Source of the DNA: Sandaracinaceae bacterium
GTDB taxonomy: Bacteria > Myxococcota_A > Polyangia > Polyangiales > Sandaracinaceae
DNA length: 64,000 nt
Direction of reading: 5' to 3'
NCBI GenBank assembly: GCA_020633195.1
Contig: JACKEC010000039.1
Span: 1-64,000 of the forward strand
How positions within the stretch are numbered: position 1 is the first letter of the stretch; each line of letters opens with the position of its first letter. Of the stretch, positions 27,204-36,475 are shown one piece after another. A model generated the notes under the pieces. The model did no database searches. It was not told the origin of the DNA and saw only the letters and a list, made by a program, of their open reading frames with translations. A program made the position numbers and the translations under genes.

Positions 27204-29370
27204 ATGCGTCGGTTCGGCGTGCGCTCGTGGAGGCTCCTCTGCTTTCCCCTCGCGTTCGGCCTCGCGGCCTGTGGCTCCGAGGGGTCCGACGACGGCCCCC
27301 CGGCTCGCAGCCGGACGGCGCCCACGGCGGAGCCGGAGCCGCTGCCGCCCGTGGAGGAACCCGTCGCGCCGAGCGCTCCGGTCGAGGTCACGATCGAGGG
27401 GGTGACGCCGGTGGCCGCGACGGCCGCGAGCTCTTTGGGATCCGGCGATCCCCTCGGGTTCCCGGCCGCACCGTCGCGGGAGGCGCCGATCCGTCTGTCG
27501 GTCGCCGACGGGACGAGCGCGATGATCGTCGACGGCGCGGCGCTGGTGTGGGGCGACCATCACGAGCACGTCCCCTATCGCGTGGAGCACTCGGGTCCGG
27601 TGCGCGTCGCCGGGGTCGACGACGCGATTCAGGTGGTGGCCGTCGCGGGCGGGGTGTCGGTGCTGCGATCGGACGGGAGCGTGGTGGAGGCGGCCGCGGG
27701 AGACGACGGCGCGGAGCTGACGCGACCACGCGCGCCTCCGCTCGCGCTGCTGCGGCGGGAGCCGGGCGGCCAGGCGTCGTGCGGGATCTCGCGGCGGCGC
27801 GGCGGCGAGGTGCACTGCTGGGGCGGGTTCGGAGCACCGGAGGGACGCGCGCGTCGCATCCGGGGATCACGAACGCGCGGGCGCTCGCGCTGCGCGACGG
27901 GATCGGCGCCGCGGTGGTCTCGGATGGAACCGTGCGGACCTTCGGCGAAGGCGGCGCGAGCGACTTCGGGACCGGGGCGGACGACGACTCGTACGACGAC
28001 GATCGCGTCGCGACGCCGATCAGGCTGACCGAGGCCGTCGACGTGGTCGCGACGTCCTGGTCCTTCTGCGCGCTGCGGCGCGACGGGACCGCCTGGTGCT
28101 GGGGCGAGCAGGTGGGAGGAGACGGAGACTACGTGGCGGCGCCAGCGGCCCTCCCGGGGCTCGACGGAGCGATCTCGCTCCACGCCGGGAGCGACTCGTG
28201 TGCGCGCGACGGCGCGACGGGAGCGTGGCCTGCGTGGGCGAGGGCCTCCCCGGGCTGCCGACGCCGAGAGCGCGGGGTGACGCACGCGACGCCAGTCGAC
28301 GCGCCGATGGCGCGAGGCGCGGCGGAGCTCGCGATCTCTTCAGGCCACGCGTGCTGGCTCGGCGCCGAGGGCCCGCCTCGCTGCGTCGGGAAGAACGACG
28401 TCGGGCAGCTCGGCGAGGTGCCGCGCCGGACGGTGGTGCCGTCGGTGCCCGGTGTCCGCCAGGCGCTCTGGGTCTCGGCGTGGGGCCATCGGTCCTGCGC
28501 CGGCGGCGCGTCGGGGATCTGGTGCTGGGGAGCGACGCTGGCGACCTGGCCCGCGAGGCGCCCCGCCCGGTCGCGATCGAGCACCCCGAGGACATCCGCG
28601 CGGCGTGGATCGGGCCGCGTGACGCGTGCGTGCTGCGCCGTGGCGAGGCTGCGGAGACAGGGTCGCGAGAGTGCTTCGCCGACGTTCACACGACGCCCCG
28701 GTCGCTCGGACGGATCGAGCGGGTCGCGCGGATCGCGGGGCCGTGCGCCGAGATGGACGACGGACGCGTGCGCTGTGGGCTCGACGAGGGAGCGCGGTCG
28801 AGCTCCCCGACGGCCTGCACCGGGGCCTCGCGGCGAGCGCGCGCGGTACGGGCACGTCTACGTCTGCGCGATGCGCGCCGCCGGTGACCACGCGACGTGT
28901 GGTCAGCTGCGCTTCGGCGACGACGGTCGCCCCTCCCTCGAGTCCGTGTCGACGCTCGCGGTGACCGGGGAGCAGCTCGCGCTCTCGACGCCGCCCTGCG
29001 CTCGAACGGGCGCCGAGGTTCGCTGCTACCCGAGCGGGCGCGCGCCCTCGGTCGTGGCGGGGGCGTTCGAGGAGCTCGGCGCGGGGACGCTCGCCTGCGG
29101 GCGCTCCGGGGGCAACGTATCGTGCTGGGGATATGTGGACGTGCCGCAGCTCCTCCACATCTCGGGGGTCCCTCACCCGGACGCGACCGATCGACCCACG
29201 CGGATCGCTGGGATCACGGACGCGACCGCGCTCGCGGTGGGCGACGATCACGGGTGCGCGCTGCGCGCGACCGGCGAGGTGGCCTGCTTCGGAGACACGC
29301 GGTCGGGTGGCGTCGGGGCGCTCCGGGCTGGGTGCGTGTCGAGCCGGTGCTCGCCGCGCTCGCCCGGTAG
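27204..29370 (+). pseudogene. Frame-broken RCC1-repeat lipoprotein
   Basis: The N-terminus is intact (MRRFGVRSWRLLCFPLAFG, lipobox LAACGS; Pro/Glu linker). RCC1-type units (CALRRDGTAWCWG, CVGKNDVGQLGE, CGRSGGNVSCWG, CALRATGEVACFGD, each a half of the seven-bladed RCC1 propeller) then continue across different frames: about 27204-27845 in one frame, 27850-28205 in a second, a piece in the third, back at 28300-28550, and so on to a stop at 29368-29370. At least six indels are needed. Between indels the frames stay open and keep strong G/C third-position bias, so the damage is indels without nonsense changes. Intact, it would be a ~720-residue surface propeller. Confidence 0.75.
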
Positions 29371-29539
29371 CGTCGCGAGCTGGTTTCGATCCTGGCCCTC
29401 CGGAGCCGCGCCGCGTGTACGTCGCGCAGCGCGGCTCGCGAGCGACGCGGCGAGGGCTTGGCGTCGGACCCTGCGGCGTAGCTCCATGCGGTGCCGACAC
29501 GCTGCGACGGAGCGTGGCTTCGGCGTGTAGGCTGGCGAG

Positions 29540-30481
<942 letters not shown>

Positions 30482-30496
30482 GCTAGCTTTCTCGTC

Positions 30497-32577
30497 GTGC
30501 GCTTCTCTCGACGTTGGTGTGCGCTCCTCACGATCACCTCCCTCGCCGCGTGTGGCGACCCCCCGCGACGGACGACGCCGGGGTCGTGGACGCCGCGCCT
30601 GCGGACGCGGGGCCGCCTCCCTCGTCGGCGGTCCGCTTCGACCTGAGCGGCGGCGTCGACACGCAGCCGACCTTCTTCGACTTCCCGTTTCCTTCGGACC
30701 TCCGGCTCGACGCGCAGGGGCACCCGGTGCTCACGGGCTACCCGAACCCGCGGGTCGACGCGGTGGAGAACCTCCTGCCGCTCGCCGTGCGGCGGCCGAG
30801 GTGGGCCACGATCCCCGTCGGCTACTTCCGCTTCGGCGCGCCCCTCGGCGCGCGCACGCTCGACGACGTGATCCCCGCCGAGCCCACCTCGGCGGTCTTG
30901 CTCGTCGACGTCGATCCCGACTCGCCGGAGCGCGGCGCGCTGTCGCCGACGATCGCGATCACGTTCGACTCGGACCTCTACACGGGCGCGAACCTGCTCG
31001 GCGTGGCGTCGTTCCCGGGCATCGTGCTGCAGCCCGATCGCACCTACGCGTTCGTGGTCCTGCGCTCGCTCGGTGACGCGGCGGGCGCGCCGCTCGACGT
31101 GCCGGAGGCGCTCGCTCGGCTCGCGAACGGGGAGACGCCGGAGGGCGCCTGGGGCGCCGACGCCGCCGCGCTCTACGCGCCGATGTTCGAGACGCTCGAC
31201 ACCCTCGGCGTGGCGCGGACCGACGTGGCGGCCGCGACGGTCTTCACCACCGGCGACGTCGTGGAGGAGACCCGCGCGATGAGCGAGGCGGTGCTCGACG
31301 TGCACTCGGTGGCGATCGAGGGGCTCGCGCTCGATCCGACGGACGGGTCGACCCACGACCGCTACTGCGAGCTCCTCGCGACCGTCTCGCAGCCGCAGTT
31401 CCAGCGGGGCACGCCGCCCTTCGACACCGAGGGCGACTTCGAGCTCGGGGCCGACGGCGTGCCGGTGGAGCAGCGGCGCGAGGACACGAGGGTCGTGATC
31501 ACGATCCCGAAGACGGAGATGCCGGAGGCCGGCTACCCGCTGATGGTCTACTTCCACGGCTCGGGCGGGATCGCCGCGCAGGTCGTCGATCGGGGCCCGA
31601 TGCCGAGGGGGGGCGTCGCCGCGGTGGGGCAGGGGCCCGCCTTCATGATCGCGGAGCACGGCTTCGCGAGCGTGGGCGCGGCGCTGCCGCTGAGCCCGGA
31701 TCGGCTGCCTGGCGCGGCGTCCACCGAGTACCTCAACTTCGACAACCTCGCGGCGTTCCCGTGGACCTTCCGGCAGGGGCTGATCGAGCAACGTCTCTTG
31801 ATGCGTGCGCTCGCCTCGATCGAGATCCCGCCGTCGGCGCTCGCCGGCTGCGACGGCCCGACCCTGCCGCCGGGGGCGACGGCGTTCCGCTTCGATCCGG
31901 ACGCGTTCGTCGGGCTCGGCCAGTCGATGGGGGGGATGTACACGAACCTCATCGGCGCCGTGGAGCCGCGGCTGAGCGCGCTCGTCCCGACGGGCGCGGG
32001 CGGTTTCTGGAGCTACTTCATCCTCGAGACGAACCTCATCTCGGGGGTGCGGGGGCTGCTCGGCGGCCTGCTCCGCGCCGACGGCGAAGAGCTCACGCAC
32101 CTGCACCCCGCGCTGCAGCTCCTCGAGCTCGCGTGGGAGCCCGCCGAGCCGATGGTCTACATGCCGCGGCTCTCGCGTCGCCCCCTCGAGGGGATCGCGA
32201 GCCGGCCCGTCTTCGAGCCGGTGGGCATGGGTGACTCCTACTTCCCCATCCGCCTCTACGACGCGGTGGCGCTCGCCTACGGGCACCCCCAGGCCGGCGA
32301 GATCGTCTGGCCCTCGATGCAGACCTCGCTCGCGGTCGGGGGGCTCGACGGGGTGATCCCGTACCCGGTGTCGAACGACCTCACGAGCGAGCGCGGCGAC
32401 ACCTACACCGGCGTGGTCGTCCAGTCGGCGGGCGACGGCTACTCCGATCCGCACAACATCTTCGTGCAGGTCCCCGAGATCCGATACCAGTGGGGCTGCT
32501 TCCTGCGCTCCGCGATCGACGGCGCGGCCACGGTCCCGGCGCCGGCGCTGCCGGGTAGCCCGTGCACGTCACCTTGA
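30497..32577 (+). CDS. Alpha/beta-hydrolase-like lipoprotein, one frame break at a C6 run
   Basis: A GTG start gives VRFSRRWCALLTITSLAACG, a signal peptide with lipobox. The rest (ATDDAGVVDAAPADAG onward) reads in another frame; the switch falls at a run of six C (about 30560-30566), where one base more would restore one protein of about 690 residues. The C-terminal half is hydrolase-like: GYPLMVYFHGSGG (oxyanion-hole HG), a nucleophile elbow VGLGQSMGGMY, and a late DPH (YSDPHNIFVQ) that could carry the catalytic His. The N-terminal half (FDFPFPSDLRLDAQGHP; PTIAITFDSDLYTG) resembles the Ig-like N-terminal domain of bacterial virulence-type lipases. Most likely a secreted lipase or esterase. 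A single homopolymer indel suggests sequence error rather than loss. Confidence 0.7.
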
Positions 32578-32603
32578 CGCGGCCTCTCGAGGTCTGTCGA
32601 TCC

Positions 32604-32618
32604 ATCGCCTCTGGCGAT
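32604..32618 (+). terminator. Short hairpin after the hydrolase gene
   Basis: ATCGCC / GGCGAT pair with a TCT loop and are followed by TTCTCTCC. The T-tract is weak. Nearly the same sequence is found at 58872-58886 after another gene end, so this may be a small repeated transcription-end element shared by two unrelated genes. It lies between the converging hydrolase and greB genes. Confidence 0.4.
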
Positions 32619-32647
32619 TTCTCTCCGACGCTTCGCGCCCTCGGGAC

Positions 32648-33124
32648 TCAGCCGTAGCGGACCTCGACGATGGTGAGCACGCGCTCGCCTCGCGGGGTCT
32701 TCACCACGACCTCGTCGTCGAGGGAGCGCTTGATCAGCGCGCGCCCGACCGGCGACCGGTAGCTGATCCGGCCGCGCTTGGCGTCGGTCTCGTGCTCCCC
32801 GACGAGCTGGTAGGTGAAGGTCGTGCCCTCTTCGTCCTCGAGCACGACGGTCGCGCCGAAGAAGACCCGCTCGCCGCGGTCCTCGCGCGGGTCGACGACC
32901 ACCGCCGCGTCGATGGCCCGCGCGACGAAGCGCATCCGGCGGTCGACCTCGCGCAGGCGCTTCTTGCCGTAGATGTACTCGGCGTTCTCCGAGCGGTCGC
33001 CCTCGGCGGCGGCGTCGGCGACGCCCTGCACGACGCGCTTGCGCTCCGCGTCGAGCTCCACGATCTCGCGCTGCAGGGCCTCGTAGCCCTGCGGCGTCAT
33101 GTACTGGGGCGGCGGGTCACTCAC
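32648..33124 (-). CDS. greB: Transcript cleavage factor GreB
   Basis: A 158-residue protein, the normal GreB length. The N-terminal coiled coil starts MTPQGYEALQREIVELDAERKRVVQGVADAAAEGDRSENAEY: the D(R)SENAEY tip carries the acidic pair (Asp and Glu) that reaches into the RNA polymerase secondary channel to stimulate cleavage of backtracked transcripts. The C-terminal FKBP-like domain has RISYRSPVGRALIKRSLDDEV, near the Gre signature SPVGRALLGK. The YIYGKKRLREVDRR stretch favours GreB over GreA. The GTG at 33124 gives VSDPPPQYMTPQGY, as in other GreB proteins; the internal ATG is possible but would shorten the N-terminus. Cytosolic. Confidence 0.95.
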   Translation of the reverse strand: MSDPPPQYMTPQGYEALQREIVELDAERKRVVQGVADAAAEGDRSENAEYIYGKKRLREVDRRMRFVARAIDAAVVVDPREDRGERVFFGATVVLEDEEGTTFTYQLVGEHETDAKRGRISYRSPVGRALIKRSLDDEVVVKTPRGERVLTIVEVRYG

Positions 33125-33158
33125 GGCGCGGGACTGTACTCGATGGGCGCCGCGTGGC

Positions 33159-34190
33159 ATGCAGACCGCCGTGCGCACGCTCCTCCTCGGCGCCCTGCTG
33201 GTCGTGGGCTGCGGCGCGCGTACCGATCTCGCGGATCTCGACCCCGAGGCGGCGCTCGACGCGTCGCGCCCGGAGTGCCTGCGCGACGAGGACTGCCACG
33301 ACGGCGTCGAGTGCACGACCGCGCGGTGCGTCCGGCGCGAGTGCGTGTACACGCCGGTCGACGACCGCTGCGAGGACGACCTCTTCTGCACCGGCCCCGG
33401 CCGCTGTGACCCCGAGGTCGGCTGCGTCTTCCCGGAGCGGACCTGCGGTGACGGAGTCATGTGCACCGAGGACCGCTGCGACGAGGCGCTGCGCATGTGC
33501 GTGTCCGTCCCGCGGCGCGACCTCTGCCCCTTGAGCCACCGGTGCGATCCCGAGCTCGGCTGCGTGGCCCGCGCGATCGTCCACGACAACGACTTCCTCT
33601 GGGAGGTCGACCTCCCGAGCGGCTCGATCCGGCAGCTCGCGCGATCCGAGATCACCCTGACCGACATCAGCCTGCACCCGGACGGACGCCTCTTCGGGAT
33701 CAGCGGCGAGTCGCTCTTCCGCATCGACGAGGACACGGGGAGCGCGACGTTCGTCGCGAGCCTCCCGGAGTACTCGGTCGCGCTCGACGTGACCCCCGAC
33801 GGCGATCTCGTCGCCGCGGGCATCATGTCGGTGTCGCGGATCGATCCCGACACCGGCGCCTTCACCAACTTCAGCACGTTCCCCATGGGGTTCGGCGCGA
33901 GCGGCGACATCGCCTTCGTGCGGGGGCGGATGCTCGTGGCCACCACGGACCGGCCCGGCGTCACGTCGGCCCGCCCGGACTACCTCTTCGAGGTGCCCCC
34001 CGACGGCTCGCCGCCGTTCGAGGTCGGCGTCATCGGCTTCAACTGCGTCTGGGGCCTCGCGCCGTTCGGCGACACGCTCTACGGCTTCACGTGTGATTCG
34101 GAGCTCCTCGAGATCGATCCCGACACCGGCGCGGGGCGCGTGATCGCGATGCTCTCGGGGCGCCGGGTCGGCGGCGCGGCGGCCCGTTGA
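33159..34190 (+). CDS. Cys-rich/propeller lipoprotein, paralogue of the next gene
   Basis: A 343-residue lipoprotein (MQTAVRTLLLGALLVVGCG). Residues about 35-130 hold a Cys-rich domain with units such as CLRDEDCHDGVECTTARC and CTGPGRCDPEVGC, the pattern of repeats common in Polyangiales surface proteins (DUF4215-like by Cys spacing). The rest forms about five propeller strands (LWEVDLPSGSIRQLA; LFRIDEDTGSATFV; SRIDPDTGAFTNF; LFEVPPDGSPPFEV; LLEIDPDTGAGRVI). No catalytic motif. The downstream neighbour is a shorter version of the same propeller without the Cys-rich domain (both with a GxRT start to the mature protein), pointing to tandem duplication. It diverges from greB, 34 bp apart. Confidence 0.8.
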   Translation: MQTAVRTLLLGALLVVGCGARTDLADLDPEAALDASRPECLRDEDCHDGVECTTARCVRRECVYTPVDDRCEDDLFCTGPGRCDPEVGCVFPERTCGDGVMCTEDRCDEALRMCVSVPRRDLCPLSHRCDPELGCVARAIVHDNDFLWEVDLPSGSIRQLARSEITLTDISLHPDGRLFGISGESLFRIDEDTGSATFVASLPEYSVALDVTPDGDLVAAGIMSVSRIDPDTGAFTNFSTFPMGFGASGDIAFVRGRMLVATTDRPGVTSARPDYLFEVPPDGSPPFEVGVIGFNCVWGLAPFGDTLYGFTCDSELLEIDPDTGAGRVIAMLSGRRVGGAAAR

Positions 34191-34234
34191 CCGCCGGCTC
34201 GCAGCCGGGCCGCAAAAGAGCTATCAAGTCCTCG

Positions 34235-35137
34235 ATGTACCCCCGCTTTGCTTTGATCGGGCTCGCGCTCGCGCTCGCCTCCTGCGGCACCCGCACGCCG
34301 CTCATCGACGCCGCCATCCTCCCGGACAACGAGGGAGGCCTGCCCGACGCGGGCTGGGACTCGGGCCCGGGCTTCGACGCCGGGCCGCCGGTGGACGCCG
34401 GCCCGCGCATCGACGACGTGCTCATCTACGCGCACTCGCGGGACACCCTCTACACGTTCTCGGCGTACACCAACACGGTCACCGAGATCGGCGTCTTCGC
34501 GTTCAGCGACGGCACGCCCGCCGAGTTCATGCTCGACCTCGCGGTCGACTCCGAGGGCGTCGTGTTCACCTCGAGCGACGACGGCGTCCTCTACCGCGTC
34601 GACCCGATGACCGCGGTCGTCACCGCGGTCGGCGACTTCGGCCTCGACACCGAGAAGCTGTTCGCGCTGAGCTTCCTGGCCCCGAGCGAGAGCCCCGACG
34701 GCACCGAGATGCTCATCGGCGCGACGAACGCGGGCGCCTACTACGAGATCGATCGCACCAACGGCGGCGCGAGCTTCCTCGGCAGCTACCCCGAGGGCTG
34801 GTCCTCGAGCGGCGACATCGTCAGCGTCGCGGGCCTCGGCACCTTCGCGACCCTGCGCCGCTCGGACTTCACGTCCGACGTGCTCGCCCGCATCATCTTC
34901 TCGAGCGACGGCACGAGCACCGTCACCGTGATCGGCGCCACGCGCAGCGCCACCGAGGACTTCCGCTCGCTGTTCGGCCTCGGCTACTGGGGCCGCGACC
35001 TGTTCGGCTTCACCAACTCGGGGCAGCTCCTGCGCATCGACAGGATGACCGGCACCTCCGAGGTCGTCAGCACCACCACCGGGACCAGCCAGTTCTGGGG
35101 GGCGGGCGTCACGACCATCGTCCCCGTGCTCATCTAG
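34235..35137 (+). CDS. Propeller lipoprotein, paralogue of preceding gene
   Basis: A 300-residue lipoprotein: MYPRFALIGLALALASCGTRTPL with lipobox LASC, an Asp-Ala-Gly linker, then propeller strands (DTLYTFSAYTNTVTEIG; VLYRVDPMTAVVTAVG; AYYEIDRTNGGASFLG; LLRIDRMTGTSEVVS). Shared features with the upstream gene include the CGxRT mature N-terminus, SSGDI(V/A), LYGF/LFGF and the closing DxxTG strand. Probably a surface-exposed binding protein. The ATG at 34235 is selected because it precedes the signal peptide; the frame remains open 48 bp further upstream to the end of the previous gene. 44 bp separate the two genes, so they may form one transcript. Confidence 0.8.
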   Translation: MYPRFALIGLALALASCGTRTPLIDAAILPDNEGGLPDAGWDSGPGFDAGPPVDAGPRIDDVLIYAHSRDTLYTFSAYTNTVTEIGVFAFSDGTPAEFMLDLAVDSEGVVFTSSDDGVLYRVDPMTAVVTAVGDFGLDTEKLFALSFLAPSESPDGTEMLIGATNAGAYYEIDRTNGGASFLGSYPEGWSSSGDIVSVAGLGTFATLRRSDFTSDVLARIIFSSDGTSTVTVIGATRSATEDFRSLFGLGYWGRDLFGFTNSGQLLRIDRMTGTSEVVSTTTGTSQFWGAGVTTIVPVLI

Positions 35138-35164
35138 ATCGCGCGGGCCGCGCCCCCCTCCGTG

Positions 35165-35309
35165 AATTTCGCGCCAAGCGCGCGAAGGGAGCCAAGGGAA
35201 CGGATCCGCGGAAGGGTCCGGAGACGCGCAGAAGCCCCGCCGGGTCCGAGGCGCGCTCCATCGACCCCACCCACCTCTTCGCCCCCTTTCGCGCTCTTGG
35301 CGCGAAATT
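35165..35309. repeat. Long imperfect inverted repeat between converging genes
   Basis: The left arm is AATTTCGCGCCAAG (35165-35178) followed by CGCGCGAAGGG (35179-35189). The right arm is CCCTTTCGCGCT (35284-35295) followed by CTTGGCGCGAAATT (35296-35309). The outer 14 bp are perfect inverted copies and the inner ~11 bp nearly so, with about 95 bp between arms. It fills the gap between two convergent genes; it may be a bidirectional terminator or a small non-autonomous (MITE-like) insertion. No target duplication is evident. Confidence 0.7.
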
Positions 35310-35322
35310 GCCGCCCGCGCGT

Positions 35323-36408
35323 TCAGATCGGCGCGGGCCGCCCGAAGTGGTAGCCCTGGCCGAGCTGACAGCCGAGCTGGCGACACACCTCGGCCTCCTC
35401 GGGGCGCTCGATGCCCTCCGCGAGGACCTCGACGCCCTGGCTCGCGAGGACCGGCACGAGCGCGCGCACGAGATCCTGGCGGCGCTCGGACCGATCGATG
35501 TCGCGCACCAGGGTGATGTCGAGCTTGAGGTACTCGGGCGGCACCTCGACGAGCTCCATCAGGCGTGACTGGCCGGCCCCGAAGTCGTCGTAGGCGAGCT
35601 TGATCCCCAGATCGGCGAGGCGGGCGCGGAGGCGAGCCATCGCGTTGCCCTCGGTGACCGCGGACTCGTGGATCTCGAGCACGGGCTGGTGCCCCGCGCC
35701 GCGCACGCGCGCCATCTGCTCGAGCGCGAGGCCGAGCTCGACGTCCTCGTCCATCTCGGTGGGGTGGAGGTTGAAGAAGATCGCGCGCGGCTCGGTCACC
35801 GCGCCGAGCTCCTCGACGGCGACGTCACGGAACAGCCGGCAGAGGCGCGCCGCTTCGCCGCGCTCGTTCGCGATCCGGAGCGCCTCCCCGACGTCGTAGT
35901 CGAGGCCGGGCATCGCGACGCGGCCGAGGGTCTCGAAGCCCATCACCGAGGCGTCCGACAGCCGGACGATCGGCTGGAACACCGCCGCGACCCCGCGCGC
36001 CTCGAGGATCCGCATCAGGTCGTTCGTCTCGCGCAACATCCGTTGCTGCTCGCTGTGCTGCGCGAGGGTCGGCTCGTTGGTGTCGTCCTGGATCTCCGCG
36101 ATCCCGAAGCGCAGCTCCTTGTGCGCGATGTGGACGACGTCGCCCTCCTTGAGCCACGCCTCGCGGATCTTCTTGCCGTTCACGAACGTGCCGTTCGTGG
36201 AGCCGAGGTCGCGGAGCACGTGACCGCTCGGGACGCGGACGAGCTCGGCGTGGAGGGTCGAGATGCGGCGGGAGTGGATGGTCAGCTCGGCCTCGCTCCC
36301 GCGCCCGATCCGGAAGGGCCACGTGGTCAGGAGCACGCGGCTGGGCGGCTGGCCCTCCTCGGGGTCGTGCTCGAAGTACGGCACACGCTGGCCGGGGCGT
36401 TCGCTCAT
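35323..36408 (-). CDS. FHA-EAL fusion, probable c-di-GMP phosphodiesterase
   Basis: A 361-residue cytosolic protein. The FHA domain (about residues 25-105) has RIGRGSEAELTIHSRRIST, H in STLHAEL, and GSTNGTFVNGKKI, the phosphothreonine-binding signature. The EAL domain (about 125-361) opens with the ETL variant in MGFETLGRV, and retains FNLHP, LEIHES, the YDDFGAG motif (DDFGxG) and EGIERPEEAE. The essential Glu/Asn/Asp/Glu metal and base positions appear present, so hydrolysis of c-di-GMP is likely, gated by binding of a phosphorylated partner through FHA. The nearby Ser/Thr kinases are obvious candidate inputs (inference). Starts with ATG at 36408; divergent from the secreted 787-residue protein gene. 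Confidence 0.9.
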   Translation of the reverse strand: MSERPGQRVPYFEHDPEEGQPPSRVLLTTWPFRIGRGSEAELTIHSRRISTLHAELVRVPSGHVLRDLGSTNGTFVNGKKIREAWLKEGDVVHIAHKELRFGIAEIQDDTNEPTLAQHSEQQRMLRETNDLMRILEARGVAAVFQPIVRLSDASVMGFETLGRVAMPGLDYDVGEALRIANERGEAARLCRLFRDVAVEELGAVTEPRAIFFNLHPTEMDEDVELGLALEQMARVRGAGHQPVLEIHESAVTEGNAMARLRARLADLGIKLAYDDFGAGQSRLMELVEVPPEYLKLDITLVRDIDRSERRQDLVRALVPVLASQGVEVLAEGIERPEEAEVCRQLGCQLGQGYHFGRPAPI

Positions 36409-36475
36409 GCCTTCCGAAGGCAGGATATCGCAATCGGTTGCGCCCGACGTCGGCCGCGCGAAGATAGGCCCGCCG

